Shown: positions 26,156-38,330 of the stretch, one piece after another | Numbering within the stretch: the stretch's first letter is position 1 | Layout: each line of letters opens with the position of its first letter | Origin: Xylaria sp. FL1777 | Taxonomy: Eukaryota; Ascomycota; Sordariomycetes; Xylariales; Xylariaceae | Assembly: GCA_022578965.1 (NCBI GenBank) | Contig: MU400657.1 | Span: forward strand, 38,294 to 102,293 | Length of the DNA: 64,000 nucleotides | Direction of reading: 5' to 3' | Position numbers and translations under genes: made by a program | The notes under the pieces: model-generated | The model's database searches: none | Told to the model about the DNA's origin: nothing | Seen by the model: only the letters and a program-made list of their open reading frames with translations

Positions 26156-26551
26156 AGACCATCTTACGTTAAATTAAATAACTTTATAAATAAATTATTT
26201 TTATTGCTATTAATATTACTTGCTAAAAACAAAAGAAAAAAAAAAGACTTAAAGCTTGCTAAAAAGAAGTTTGCTAAAAAAACACACTAAAAATTAAAAG
26301 ATAAATTAGTTAAAAAAAACTAGCAACTGTAAAAAAGCAACAAGCAAAGTAAAAAAGATTCTTTTTTTAACTATTAGAAAAAAATGCAAAATATTAAGAA
26401 CTTAAATAAAGCTATTTAATTAAGTATAGCAAAAATATAAAAAAAGCCAGAATTTTTACAAAACTTAGCGAAGTTTGCGCAAAAAGTTATAGTATTTTAC
26501 GTAATACAGCCAAGTTTTAAAGTTTAAAAAAAGCATGTTGTTCTTTTTAAA

Positions 26552-27790
26552 GATATTAAAACAAAGGCTAAAAAAATCTACGAAAAAAAACAAAAGAAAA
26601 TAGATAAAATAACTACTTTAGTTAAAAAGTGCTGTAAATTAGTCAAAAAGCTAAGTTGCTATTTATAAAAGGAAAATAAAAGCAAAACAAAAAAAAATTT
26701 GATTTAGACTTTTTAATACGGAATAAAACAAATTAAAGATTGTTTTGTTATAGCAAAAAATTATAATAATAATGCTAACGAAATGTTTTATTAAATTGTT
26801 TAAATAAAAAAGAATGCAAAAAGAACTACATTAAAAAAAAACAAAACAGAAAAAAATAAGTTAGGAAAATTTAACAAGCTATAAGTACAGTTAAAAGAAG
26901 CAGGCCTAACTTAATTTATTCTAAAAAAAATAATAATAATAAATCAAATAAAAAGTATTTTTCTTGCGTTTTACAAAAAAAAAAAATTAGTAGTTAATTA
27001 CTAAAACATAAAAACTTATAAGCTATAAAAGTATATAGTATATCAGCAGCTAAAAGGTTTTTTATTACTAGATTTTATAAAAAACAAGATGCAAAAAGTG
27101 CTTAAAGCAGCTAACAAAAGTATTACTGTTATTTTAATTAACTTAAAAAATAACAAATATAAACTAGGAAATAACAGCAATAATAAAGTTAATTATAACA
27201 AAATAAGAAAAAATAAGTTAAAAGCATTAATTAAAAAACAAAACCTAAGTTATTGTTTGTTAAAAAAACCTATAAAACGAAAAATAATAGAAATACTTAA
27301 AAGTAATAATAAAAAAAGTGCTAAGGTTAGCAAGAAAAATAGTAGCAAAAAGAATAGTAGCAAAAAAAAAAGTAGCAAAAAAAAAAGTAGCAAAAAAAAA
27401 AGTAGCAAAAAAAAAAGTAGCAAAAAAAAAAGTAGCAAAAAAAAAAGTAGCAAGAAAAAAAGTAGCGAAAAAAACAATAGCAAAAAAGAAAGTAGTAAAG
27501 AAAGAAGTAGCAAAAAAAAAAGTAGCAAAAAAAACAGTAGCAAAAAAAATAACAGCAAAAAGAAAAGCAAAGGCAAAAAAACTAGCAAAAGCAAAAAAAC
27601 TAATAAAAGCAAAAAAACTAGCAAGGGTAAAAAAACTAGCAGAAGCAAAAAAACCAGCAGAAGCAAAAAAACTAGCAAAAGCAAAAAAACTAGTAAAAGC
27701 AAAAAAACTAGCAAAAGTAAAAAAACTAGCAAAAGCAAAAAAACCAGCAAAAGCAGCAGTAGAACAGTAGCAAATATTGCACTAAATTAA
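26552..27790 (+). pseudogene. Decayed lysine-rich gene, SAP-like segment, repeat tail
   Basis: The 233-codon ORF 27089-27790 is the open 3' part of a longer frame that can be read back to about 26530 with some nine stops (all TAA/TAG) over 179 codons. Residues about 45-70 of the ORF (KLKALIKKQNLS then KKPIKRKIIEIL) vaguely resemble the helix-turn-helix of a SAP DNA-binding motif; this is weak. From 27340 the ORF is a 15-bp array (KKKSS), then from 27571 an 18-bp array (KSKKTS). Because those units lack stops, the frame from 27318 and the minus strand (27250-27750) are open too, so ORF length alone proves little. There is no clean frame contrast upstream (4 versus 7 stops in 80 codons). Confidence 0.35.
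27340..27755. repeat. Adjacent 15-bp and 18-bp tandem arrays
   Basis: AGTAGC recurs every 15 bp (27371, 27386, 27401 and on) to about 27560. ACTAGC followed by AAAAGCAAAAAA recurs every 18 bp (27671, 27689 and on) to about 27755. Interruptions are mostly G/A. Both periods are multiples of three and encode lysine/serine-rich peptide on the plus strand. Confidence 0.9.
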
Positions 27791-30295
27791 CAATAGTATT
27801 TTACTTATTTAGTAGATAGCAAGCTAAAAGACTATAATTTAACTTAAAATAATCTTAATAAACTTAAACATAGTTAGAATTCAAAAAGGCCATTTATTAA
27901 TAACTTAGCGTAATAGGTTACTATAGTTTACTTGCTAACAAACGAACTTGTTTTAGCTTTTATTCGTAAGTTATTACGGAAAAATTAGCTGCTAGTTAAA
28001 TATACTAAAAATTCTGCTTGCTGCAAAAGCTTTAGTGCTATTTTGCTAGCTTTTAACTATAAGCAAAAACGTAATGTTTTTATTGCATAGCTAAATAATT
28101 ATAAGAACAACATAGAATAAAGCAATTTAAACAACTTAAAAAGATTAAACTATAAAAAACACATTAACATTTAGAATTGCCTTAATTTCTAGTTTATTGC
28201 GCATAGCTCTTTTATAAAAAAACACCTAAATTATAAAATATAGCTATGTTTAAAAAACATAGCTAATTTAATTTATGCATGGGCAAATAACAAGCTTTAT
28301 AGTTTGTTAAACATATTACTTTTATTGCATATTTAGCTACAGAACTAAATTATAAATTTAACATAAGTAGCTACTTGAATAAACAAAGCAAATGTACAAA
28401 AAAAAAGCAAACAATATTAAAAAAACATAAAAATCCAAAATTTATTAATTTATATTAAAAAAGTTACTTTGCTAATGCGTTTTAGCTTATAAAAGGTAAA
28501 AAAAGAAAATAAATAAATAAAAAAACTTATTAATAAAAAATAAAAAGGAAATAAATTAACAAGTTAAATAAAAGTAGTGCTTATAATATATTAGCTTATT
28601 TTTTTAGTATTATATTTATAACTAATTGTTTTTTTATGTTATAACGTTACGTAGTTAACAAGTAAACAACGCTACAGCAGGCATTTTAACGTAGTTCTTA
28701 ATATAACTAATTATATAACCATATAGCAAATACTGCTAAAATATTTATGTAAAATTTAACCTAAGTACTTTATTACTAAAACAATTAACAAAAAAAAAGC
28801 TTTAAATAATTATTATAGCTATTTTTACTTGCTGCAGTACGTAGTTGTTTCTTTTTTATAGCTGCTTTAATTTTTGCTAATATTCCTTTGCTGCTAAACT
28901 AACAACAATAATAAAGAGCTAAAACAGCAATTCAAAGTAAGTTCTAGCTTTTTATTAATTTTTGTTTTTTGCTTTATAACGCAACTTTTCTTTATTTCTT
29001 TTGTTATTTGCAGTTTTTGTAAGCTTACATTTATAGTGCATTTTGATTTATATAAAAACGTATAAAGCAGAAAATATCTTTTTAAATATTTTACTTATGC
29101 TTGCAAAGCTAACGTAAGCGAATAAATGCCTGCGAGATTAAGCGTGCTGCTTGCTAGTACTTATGTAATAACTTTTAGCTGCTGTTATTTTTTTTTTTTA
29201 TATTTAGTATTTTAGAACGTAGCTGTTATCTGTTTACGTATATTAATTTAAATTGTTGTGCTTTGCTTATTTTAAACAGCAGTAATACAGCAAAAAAAAA
29301 ACCAAAGGTTTATGTTAATATAGATCGAATACTTATTACGCGTTTAAAAAAAACGAAAAAGTATACTAAAATATAAAGCTAGTTTAAATGTTGTTAAACT
29401 ATAGCTTAAGCTTATTTTAATTCAAAGTTAATAAAAAAAATCTAGTTAAAAAGGATCTGCTTTAGTTATACTATATTAAAATTATAGTCTAGGTAAATAA
29501 AAATAAATATATAGCTTATATGTTTTATTGTTATAAAACGAAAACGCTATTAGTTAGAAAAAGATTTTTATTAAAACGTTATAAAAGCTATAGTTAAAGG
29601 CTAACTTAAAACAAAAGTTAAGCATATGTTTTCATTTAAATAAGTTTACTAGTTTTATATTTACTAATATGCATGCGCAAAAATATAACATACTGTACTT
29701 TCTGTTCGTTTTTTGTTTTTTTGCGCGTTTTTTGCAACTAATAACTTAAAAGCAAGTTTTTCTTCATTTATTATTTATTTTTTACAAGAACAACCTAATT
29801 TTTTAGGCTAGTTTTTTTTTATTTTGCTGCTTTTAAAAGTTAAATAGGCTAAATATGCTGCTTTTTGTTTTTCTTTAGTTATATAACACTTATATAACTA
29901 ATATTTGTAAAACAGGGCCTTTTTTGCAAAAAAGTTAAAATACTATTTTAAATCTTGCTTTATTATAAATTTTAAAATATAGCTATTTAAAAGTTATATG
30001 TTTTATTTAATAGTTACATTTTTTAGTGCTTATTGGAAATTAAGTACTTTAAAAGTACTAATTTCTATTTGTTTTTTGTATTACAAATGCTAAAAAGCTA
30101 TATAACTTGCTTTATTTACTTTACTATTTATACTTTGCGGTTTATATATAAATTTGCGTATTAAAAAACTATATAAAGCTAATTAAAGGGCTAAAGAAAT
30201 GCAAAACATAAACAGAAAACTAGAGTTTTGTTTTTAGAGTTAACTTAAATGTAGTAAAACTTAAAACTCAACTGCTTAGTATTATTTATAAAACT
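27791..30295. other. Gene-free AT-rich DNA
   Basis: No gene supported. It lies between the lysine-rich ghost and the 3' end of the ABC ghost. Not translated exhaustively. Confidence 0.55.
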
Positions 30296-32880
30296 ATTGT
30301 TGTTTTAACTATATACTAGCATATGTTTTTTGCTTTTAGATTAACTTTTAATAAATGCTATGCTTGATTATTGTTTTATTTTTAAAAACGTAAATATAGT
30401 TAGCGTCTTTAATTATAGCAAAGCAGTATTTAAAACCAAAATTTAAAATGTTAGCATGCTTGCACGTTTAGCAAAACAAAAAAACATATATAATTATTAG
30501 TGTTGTTTAGTTTTTGCAGTATTTACGTAATAAAAGTTTTATCTTATTCTTAGTATTAGCATTAAAGGTGCTAGTTAGTTTATTAAGTAAAAGAATTTGC
30601 AGCTTTTTAAGTAATATATAAGCTAGTTAAACATAGTACTATTAGCTTACTAATAAGTTTATAATTGGAGTATTATACTTAGCTTAAAGATTTTTAATGT
30701 TGTTATATATATATGCTTATATATATGCGTTTATAACCTTTTGTTTTAACGTATTAGTTTAACTATATAGAATGTTTTTGCAGATTGTGTTGCTTGCTTG
30801 CAGAAACTCCTGCAGTACAAAGCTAAAGCTTTTTTATAAACTAATTATTTTAATTATTGTTTTTGTTAAGTTATTTTGCTTTAATAGGTTAAAGCATTTA
30901 AAAGCATATATACTTTGTTTTAGTAACATTGTAAATATTTTAGTTGTTAATTTAAATAAAGCTTTTAAAAACATTGCGTAATTGCGTTAATAAGCTAAAC
31001 AACATTAATTTTTTTATACTGCTTGCTTTAATAAGCCTTATAGTACTTTTTGCTTTAATATTTATATTAATACTATAGAGCACTTGCTTTTTTTTGTAGC
31101 TAAAATAAAAGTTATTAATTTTAATTTTTTTACTTTGTACTTTTAATAGCTTAGTTTTGTTGCGTTTGCTAAGTAATAATAATAAATCGAAGTAATTATA
31201 TAGTTTTTTTTGTGTACAAGTAGTACGCATTAGCAGTACAACTAAAAACATAAGCGCATTAATTAGTTTTTATTAGCAGATTATTAAAAACTTAAGGTTT
31301 ACTAAAAAAGCTTTGTTGCTTTTAGATCTAAAAATAGCTATTATACTTACGATGCTTTGTTTAATATTCAGGATCCTAGTTTAATACTTGTTTACTTTAC
31401 TTTTAATGATTTTTTTTGCTTTTTTTGCTTTAGTAAAATTATTAAAAGCTTTAATATAACAATTTAATTTATATAGTTTAATGTTTATAAAGTTAGCAAG
31501 TTTTTATTATAAGATTATGCTTATTTAAAAGTTAATTTTTTTTTTTATGCTTTATAAAATCAGTTAATGCAAAAATAAAGTATGTTAAGCTAGTTTATAT
31601 ATTTATATGTTTACAAATTCTGCCTTTTTTCCTTAAAGTTTAGCTGTAAGCCGTATAAAAATAACAAAAGCAGCTATAAAAACTACTGCAGCAAAAAAAA
31701 CAGAAAACCTAAACTATGTTTACACATAATAAAAAGTAGTAATAATAATAACAAAGTAGCAAATTAATTGTACGCTGTAGGTATTTACTAAGCTATACAT
31801 ATTATAATTACTATTAACACTTTAAATAAGTTTTTGCTTAAGGTACCTTTTGTAAGCATTTAGGTCTAGATTTATTATATGCTTTAAAACGTATAGCTTA
31901 ATTAATCTTTGCAAGTTGTTTTAAAAGAATTCTTAAAAACTTTAAAGATTTGTTTTAATAATAAATAAAAAGATAAAAAAAACTATAGGCTTAATAGTTT
32001 AGTATGCAACTGCTTTTAAGAATAGATCCCTTTATATAGTTGCAAGAGCACTAAGTGTGCTATATAGTTTGTAATAAATTATGTTATTAGCTAAGACATA
32101 AAAGAAAATCTATACGTATAGATCTAGCGTGCTAAGAAATATATATAGAAAAAAACGTATAAATGCATAAACTTTCCGGAATTATAATTGCATATAAATG
32201 CTAATGCTAATACTAAAGCTAATAAAAGAGATAATTTTTCCTTAACATGTTTATATAAGTAATAACGTAATAGCAAAGTTAAATTCGGACCGATTACAAA
32301 ACGCCTTAAGCAGAAAAAGCACTATAATAAAAGTCTTTAAAAAGTATATGTTTAACAAAAAGCAGAAAGCTAGCAGTTACAGAAAATTGTTCGAAAAAAA
32401 GTAAAAAAATGCAGTAAGTAATATATTAACTAAGTTCGTTAAACAAGTTGTATGTTTAGCTATAGCAAATAGCTTTAAAGCAAGGGTTTTTAAAGTTGTT
32501 ATAAGTAATCTTATAATTTTAGAAGTTTTCGTAAAAAGTACTAGCGTTATAATATGTTCTAGGAGTTAGGTAATGTAAAGCTATAGATTTTAAAAATCAA
32601 TATAGCAAAGCTTTATAAGAGGCTAAAGCAGAATATGCTTTTAGAAAGCAACACAAGGTATATTAAAAAAACAATAAAACCTATAAAAATCATTATTGGC
32701 ACATATAGCCCCTGAAATTACAAGGCTTAGTAAACAGCTGTTTAGATTGTTAGCTTACATTATTACAAATAAACATAGGCTGCTTAGCTTACTATGATCT
32801 TTAACTACACTAGTACTTATGCTTTTAGTAATACTGTTTACGTAAAAACAAATAGCATTACTACTTTAAAACAAATTATA
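30296..32880 (-). pseudogene. RIP-decayed ABC transporter (ABCB-like, one nucleotide-binding domain seen)
   Basis: Minus-strand ghost of about 860 codons. The nucleotide-binding domain is readable. FYFSY leads into VLYSIN. A decayed Walker A lies at 31003-31029 (KASSIKKLM for GASGTGKST). A Q-loop VLQE is centred on 30810, the signature at 30642-30656 (LLVS-stop for LSGGQ), and Walker B/D-loop at 30561-30596 (ILLLNKLTSTFN for ILLLDEPTSALD). NTKNKI, TTLIII and DANYIYVF follow. Both catalytic acidic residues are lost (D to N, E to K). Almost all changes are C-to-T or G-to-A. Upstream the frame is hydrophobic, for example FFAAVVFIAAFVIFIR near 31650-31700, as expected of membrane helices. It has 30 stops in 640 codons, none TGA. 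The frame changes once between the Walker A and Q-loop parts. The 99-codon ORF 30952-31251 is its longest surviving open piece. Confidence 0.8.
30826..30917 (-). other. Possible intron or indel inside the ABC ghost
   Basis: The Walker A frame reads to about 30905, while the Q-loop, signature and Walker B lie in another frame starting by 30826. Family spacing between the residues after Walker A and the Q-loop predicts about 30 bp, but about 100 bp are present. The excess of roughly 70 bp is the size of a typical filamentous-fungal intron. A GTATAT on the minus strand near 30913 could be a donor; an acceptor cannot be chosen confidently. Confidence 0.35.
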
Positions 32881-33835
32881 ACTTTATTATTAATGTTAAT
32901 GTTATAATTTAAAGCAATATTACTGCATATTTAGCATAAATAAATATTTTTAATTAGCAAAGCTTGCTATTAAGCCTTGCTATTACTAGAAATTAATAGT
33001 TATTTATAGCTATTTTAATAACTAATATTATCTTTAGCAACTCTAAATGTGCTTACTTTGCCTCCTAATTAAAAAGAGGCAATATAAGCAAACAGCTATA
33101 TATTTATAAAGGCGTAATTATATAAGTAGTAGTATTAGCTCGGTTGCTTATTAGTACTGTAATAAGCTTAGTAAGTAAGTAGTTATTGCAGAGGGCTATG
33201 CATTAAAGCTGCAATATTTTATTCTTTTAAGCTGCTTAATTAAAACTAATAAAAGCTAGTTAGTTAAGTAGCTACTTATTTAACTTACTACCTAAGGTAC
33301 TTATAAGGAAGGGCCTTGTTTTAAAACATCTTATTATATAAATAGTGCAAGTGTTATATTTTTAGTTTAAAATAGCTATTTTAACATTGTACAAGTAAAA
33401 CATTTTAGTTTTAACGTTCTTAAATTAAACATTGTTACTTTAACAGCAAAGTTAGAAAAAAATAAAACAATGTTATAATAAAAATATCTAAATAAAAAGA
33501 AAAAACCGTTCGAAATATATAGCAAAGTATATAAAAACCTAACTTGCTTACAAAGTAAGTATTTATTTATATACATTAGCAAAAGAAAGAAGGTATAAAA
33601 GACAATTATAGTAATGATCACTAAGTTAGTAACTGTTATATATTTTTAAAAATAATCTTTTTTTTTTAAGACGGTTATAGTAATAATTTTATATAGGAAA
33701 CTGTCTTTTTTTAAAAAATAATATTTAGTTAAACATAATTTTAAGAACTGGAGACAATTTTAGCTATTTAAAACGGTCATAGGAATTTCAAAACTATTTC
33801 CGGCTAGCTATACTTACACTATAGCTTATACCTAT
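32881..33835. other. Gene-free AT-rich DNA
   Basis: Dense stops at 32881-32940 mark the end of the ABC frame. An 81-codon minus ORF (33376-33621) is hydrophobic and unrecognised; I leave it uncalled because chance ORFs of this length are expected here. Confidence 0.5.
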
Positions 33836-34126
33836 AGCTTATATAGCTTATATAGCCTATATAGCCTATATAGCCTATATAGCTTATATAGCTTATATAG
33901 CTAGTATAGCTAGTATAGCCCATACAATATAGCTTATATAATATAGCCTATATAATATAGCCCATATAATATAGCCTATATAATAGCCTTAAAATACAGC
34001 TAATATAGCTATACAGTTAATTGTAGTTTATATAGCTATATATAGTATATAAACCTAGCTATATAAACTTAGCTATATAAACTTAGCTATATAAACCTAG
34101 CTATATAAACCTAGCTATAGCTATAC
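33836..34126. repeat. Composite short-period array (9 bp, then 14 bp, then 14 bp)
   Basis: AGC recurs every 9 bp from 33845 to 33917 (unit AGCYTATAT). It then recurs every 14 bp from 33931 to 33973 (AGCYYATATAATAT). After a gap it recurs every 14 bp again from 34057 to 34113 (a CYTAGCTATATAAA-type unit). Variation is C/T almost throughout (CTT, CCT, CCC). Confidence 0.88.
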
Positions 34127-35401
34127 TTAGCTATACTTATAGACCTAGCTATACAGACCCCTTTTTTCACTTATAACTTATAACTATTTGTAACTGCTTT
34201 TTTTTTATATAAACAAAGGCTATATAATATTCTTTAATAGCCTTTTCCTTTTATGCGTAATTAAACCCCGTAATGTAATTATAATAGTTTATAACTATAA
34301 ACTGTAAACCTATAATTTAAACCTAGCAGCTATAAACATTACTTAAGTACTTAACTATATACCGTAACTATGTAACTATAAACTATGACATAGTAACCGT
34401 AAACTATAACTATAACAAAAAAAAACTACCTAGATAAATAAATATTTTTTTTGCAAGGTGTACTATAATCTAAAAACTATTTTAAAATCTGAAGATTGTT
34501 TTGTAGGTTTTAAAATTATGTTAGTAGTTTATAATTACTTTAGCACAGTAACTATATTACCGCTAAAGTATTTAAAAAAAAAGCATATTTTTAAAACCAT
34601 TTTTAAAGTTTGTAACTATTACTGTGATTATTTTTAATACTTTCTTTTTTGCGCTAGTATAAATATTTACCTAATGCATTATAACAGGTTTTGTTAAATT
34701 TTTAAGTACTTATGCACTAAAGTAAATAGTCCAAGGAACACTAGAAAAAGCAAGCATTAAAAGATTTACTAAAGCTACTGCATTAAAAATACTAAGTATT
34801 TATATAAAGCAAAGAAGTTTAAACTGTAGTAATATAGTATTGCAGTAATAAAAACCTAATAATATACTTTAGTTTACATATAAATTAATACTAATATAAC
34901 TTACGAAAGTTTATTAAACTAAAAAGTAAAAGATTTTATAATGCAATTTTTTTTAAACAAGTACTATTATGCATTTCTAAAGAAAAGCTTTTGTTATATC
35001 TTTAAGTGTTAAGCTGTTTTATAATATGCCTAAATACTACTATATATAAAAGCTAGTAATATAAAGGGAAGTTTGTTAATAAATAACGATGTAACTACGT
35101 AATTAATTGCTGTTAAACTGCTTAACGTAAAATTTATATATTATAAATTTTTAGTTCTAGCGATTTGTTTTTTAGAAAGCTTAGGATAAAAAATGTAAGC
35201 TTGTTAGCTTATAATGTTGCTACTATATTTTATTTCTTTAAACTTTATTGCCGAATTAAAACTAATTAAAACTAGTATTATAAATCTTTTTTAAGGCTTA
35301 ATAGCATAAATTACTGTTTGTTTATTGTTAGTTGTAACGTATAGCTTTTAAAAGTCTTTTATATTTAGTAACTAATTTACTTTGTTTAAGTATATATTAT
35401 T
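34127..35401. other. AT-rich DNA; upstream of a ghost gene
   Basis: Positions 34300-34430 repeat TAACTATAAACTR-like words without a fixed period. From about 35160 the frame of the next ghost is already partly open (35162-35267 is stop-free), so its start may lie here. Confidence 0.5.
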
Positions 35402-36676
35402 ATTAAGTAAACCTTGCTTAAGTAGCTAAGCAAAAACTTTATTAAAATATTTGTGCTTTTTGTAATATGTTTAAACTTATATACGTTAAGTATTAAGTTG
35501 CTTTTAAGTTTTATTGTTAAGCAAATTAAAAGTTATATAACAAAGCAGGCTATAAAAAGAAAAAAAAGGATCGTTTTATACTAGCATAAAATCTGCAAAA
35601 CCTTTGTTTTCTTTATAGTAGTAGTAAGGCCTATAGCAGTCTAAAAGCTTAAAAACTTAATAATTAAAAAAAACAACTTTGTAGTAATAATAATATTTGT
35701 GCTAAAACCTATTAATAAACTTTTAGAGCACGAGGTATTTAGTAACCTCACATTTAATTATATTAAAAACCCCTAATTTATAATTATTAGTAAAGCTGTT
35801 GTTATGTTTTTTGTTAATTTAAAGAATTTTAAGCTTTATAGTAAAAGAGCTTATTAAAAAAAACTAGAAACACTAGTAGCTAATTTTGAGGTAATAATTT
35901 TTAGTAGCTATTTAGCGCAGCACGTAATAAAAAAAGTTGTTAAAAATCTTAAAGCAAACAAATTCCTTTTAATAAAAAAAGACTTAAGGATTGCCTAGAA
36001 GCTATTTTTGGGCTTTTAGATTATATTTTTTAAGCATTTAGTGCTTGTTATATATAACAACATAAAAAAAAAAAGCATTGTTTTAGATTACAATTTGTTG
36101 TATAGATCCTAACTGGAGTATTGTTATTTTGCGGTGTTTTTAAGGTTTTATAACAAAAAAATGTTCATTTTTTTTTTTAAAAGTAAGCAAGCAGGTTATA
36201 ATTTTTGCTTTGTAGTAAAGCACCTTAATATTGTATATTTTAGCTTAGTTAATTTTTATAATACTTAAAAAAGTTAAAAAATTAATAATAAGTTTGTAAT
36301 TAGCCGATTTATAAGTGTTAAAAATTTAGAATTACTACTTGTTGTTATTTTAAATTGCGTAAAAAATCGTACTGTTATAGAAAAGAAATAAATAAGCAAA
36401 GCTAATTATGTTTATAACGTAAGGAAATACTTTTAATAATACATGGTGTTTTTTAGCTAAATGTTGTAGTGCTTGCAAAAACTAGTTAGTTTATAAAGCT
36501 TCTTGTGCCTTTAAGGTATAAAATGCTATGGCTTTTATAACAAAAGTTAGTAGTTTATCTGCTTTGTAAAGCTTGGTATCTTTTACTTGTATTACTTCTT
36601 TGTAGATCTAGTAGTTTTGCATTAAGTAGTAAAGCCTTTTGCAACAAAATAATAAATAAAAAATGTTTATAGGATT
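35402..36676 (+). pseudogene. Decayed coding frame of about 425 codons
   Basis: A single frame (codons starting at 35402) can be followed without a frameshift. Over 35821-36180 it has 4 stops in 120 codons against 14 and 15 in the other forward frames. The stretch 35426-35578 (51 codons) is stop-free. The most protein-like part (about 35795-36271) reads NLKNFKLYSKRAY, ANFEVIIFSSYLAQHV and KKKSIVLDYNLLYRS. The order and spacing loosely recall HAD phosphatases of the FCP1/NIF type (DxDxT, then IFSS, then a VDD-like motif), but the second acidic residue of motif I is not explained by RIP, so this is only a guess. Stop density rises after 36400. Confidence 0.5.
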
Positions 36677-37440
36677 TAAGTGAAAATAAACCTTTATTAT
36701 TAACTTATGCGGTAATTGCTGTAAGCTTAAAATATAATATGTTTTGGCTTAGCTTTTAAAAAACCGTTAGGATTATAAGTTATATTGTTCTTTATTCGTA
36801 CGAATTAGGTTAGCATTAGTATTAAGTTAGGTCTTAAGAAGCTATTAATATTATAAGTTGCACTGTTTTTTATTTATAATAGATTAGCAGTTATTTTTAT
36901 TTTAGTTTTTTTTGTGGTTTTAAGAACTTGTTAGCTAAAGCTATAGTTAACTTACTTATAATTTTAGGCGTTTAATAGTAATATAGTTATTTGTAAACAA
37001 GCTATTTAAGCTAGCGCTCTTTTTGCAAAAAATATTTAACTAATAATATACTTGTAATAACTAATTAAATTATAGCGTTAAAATACTAAAAGTGTTTTTA
37101 ATATAACATAGTATAAATAAATTAGCGTTAAACAAGTTAAACTATTACAAATTATATTAAGTAAAGCATAAAGTAAATAGCAACTAGAAGTAAAAGGCTT
37201 AAATTAAAATATAACGGGGCTTTAAAGTATATATATAATAATAAAAAGCAGTTATAAGTAGTTGTAGTATTATAACTAGTATTATTAACTATACTACTAA
37301 TATTGCAATCTTTACTTTTAACTTTAATATATTTACTTATTTATATATTTTATTGTATTTTTAGACCATTTATTATTATTTATTATATTTCTAAGCTATT
37401 TATTACTTTTAAAATAATACTTAATTATTATAATGCACCT
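36677..37440. other. Gene-free AT-rich DNA
   Basis: No feature supported between the two ghosts. Confidence 0.6.
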
Positions 37441-37441
37441 A

Positions 37442-37900
37442 TAAATAAACTATAAACTAGCAACAAAACAAACAATTTATAACTAGCCGTTAAAAAGCAT
37501 AGTTTAAATTTTGATGCTATTTTTTAAGACCTTATATATAAATTTAAAAACAAACAATTAGTTGTAAGCTTTAAAGCAAAATATAATTTTATTTAAGGTT
37601 TAAAACCTAAAGTTAAGCGCTAATTAGTTTTATAGTTTGCAAAAAAACATAATAATTTATAATTAAGGATTAAAAAGCATGATTAAAACTAGCGTGCTAT
37701 TTATAAAAACAAAAAATATAACTTTAGCAATAATTAATTAATTAAAGCTTTTAAAAACAAATATTTTTATACTATAAGTTTAAAACATAATATTAAGCGG
37801 CTAAAAGTTTTATAGTTTGCAAAAAAAAATAACTATTTACGATTAAGCGTTAAAAAGTATAGTTAAAATTAGTTTATTATTTGTAAGGCCTAAGAATTTA
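37442..37900. repeat. 180-bp tandem repeat, about 2.5 units
   Basis: TAAAAAGYAT stands at 37491, 37671 and 37851, exactly 180 bp apart. TATAGTTTGC stands at 37631 and 37811. Length is conserved to the base while the sequence has diverged, which fits point mutation without indels. Confidence 0.88.
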
Positions 37901-38076
37901 ACTTGAACAAGCGATTAGCTTTTTGCTTTAAAAACTATTACATATTTTATTTAAAGCATTATAGTAATAGTAGTATTGAACTAATAATAGCAGTTATATG
38001 TAGTTTAAAGCTTTAGCAACTATTATTTGTTATATCGAACACTTGCTTAGCTAAGTATAACATAGCTAATAATAAA

Positions 38077-38330
38077 GACTTTCCTTTAGCACTAGAATCT
38101 TATAGCTGCTATAGCACAAAAATAAACTTTAAACAGCTTATTATGCTAAATATTTTTTTAGCTAAAGTAAACTTTTCTTTAGTAATAAAATATCTCTGTA
38201 GTAATAGCGCAAAAATGAATTCTAGCTAACTTATTATGCTGAATACTTCTTTAGCTAAGGTAGACTTTCTTTTAGCAATAGAATATTACTATAATAATAG
38301 CGCAGAAATAAACACTATTTTTTTAATAAA
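38077..38330. repeat. 93-bp tandem repeat, about 2.7 units
   Basis: RACTTTYYTTTAG begins at 38077, 38170 and 38263, exactly 93 bp apart, followed by TTATTATGCT-containing blocks. It lies in frame with the ghost gene. Confidence 0.88.

Noticed and set aside
30772..30981. 69-codon plus-strand ORF
   Set aside because: It lies opposite the ABC ghost's nucleotide-binding domain, whose motifs are read on the minus strand, so it is a shadow.
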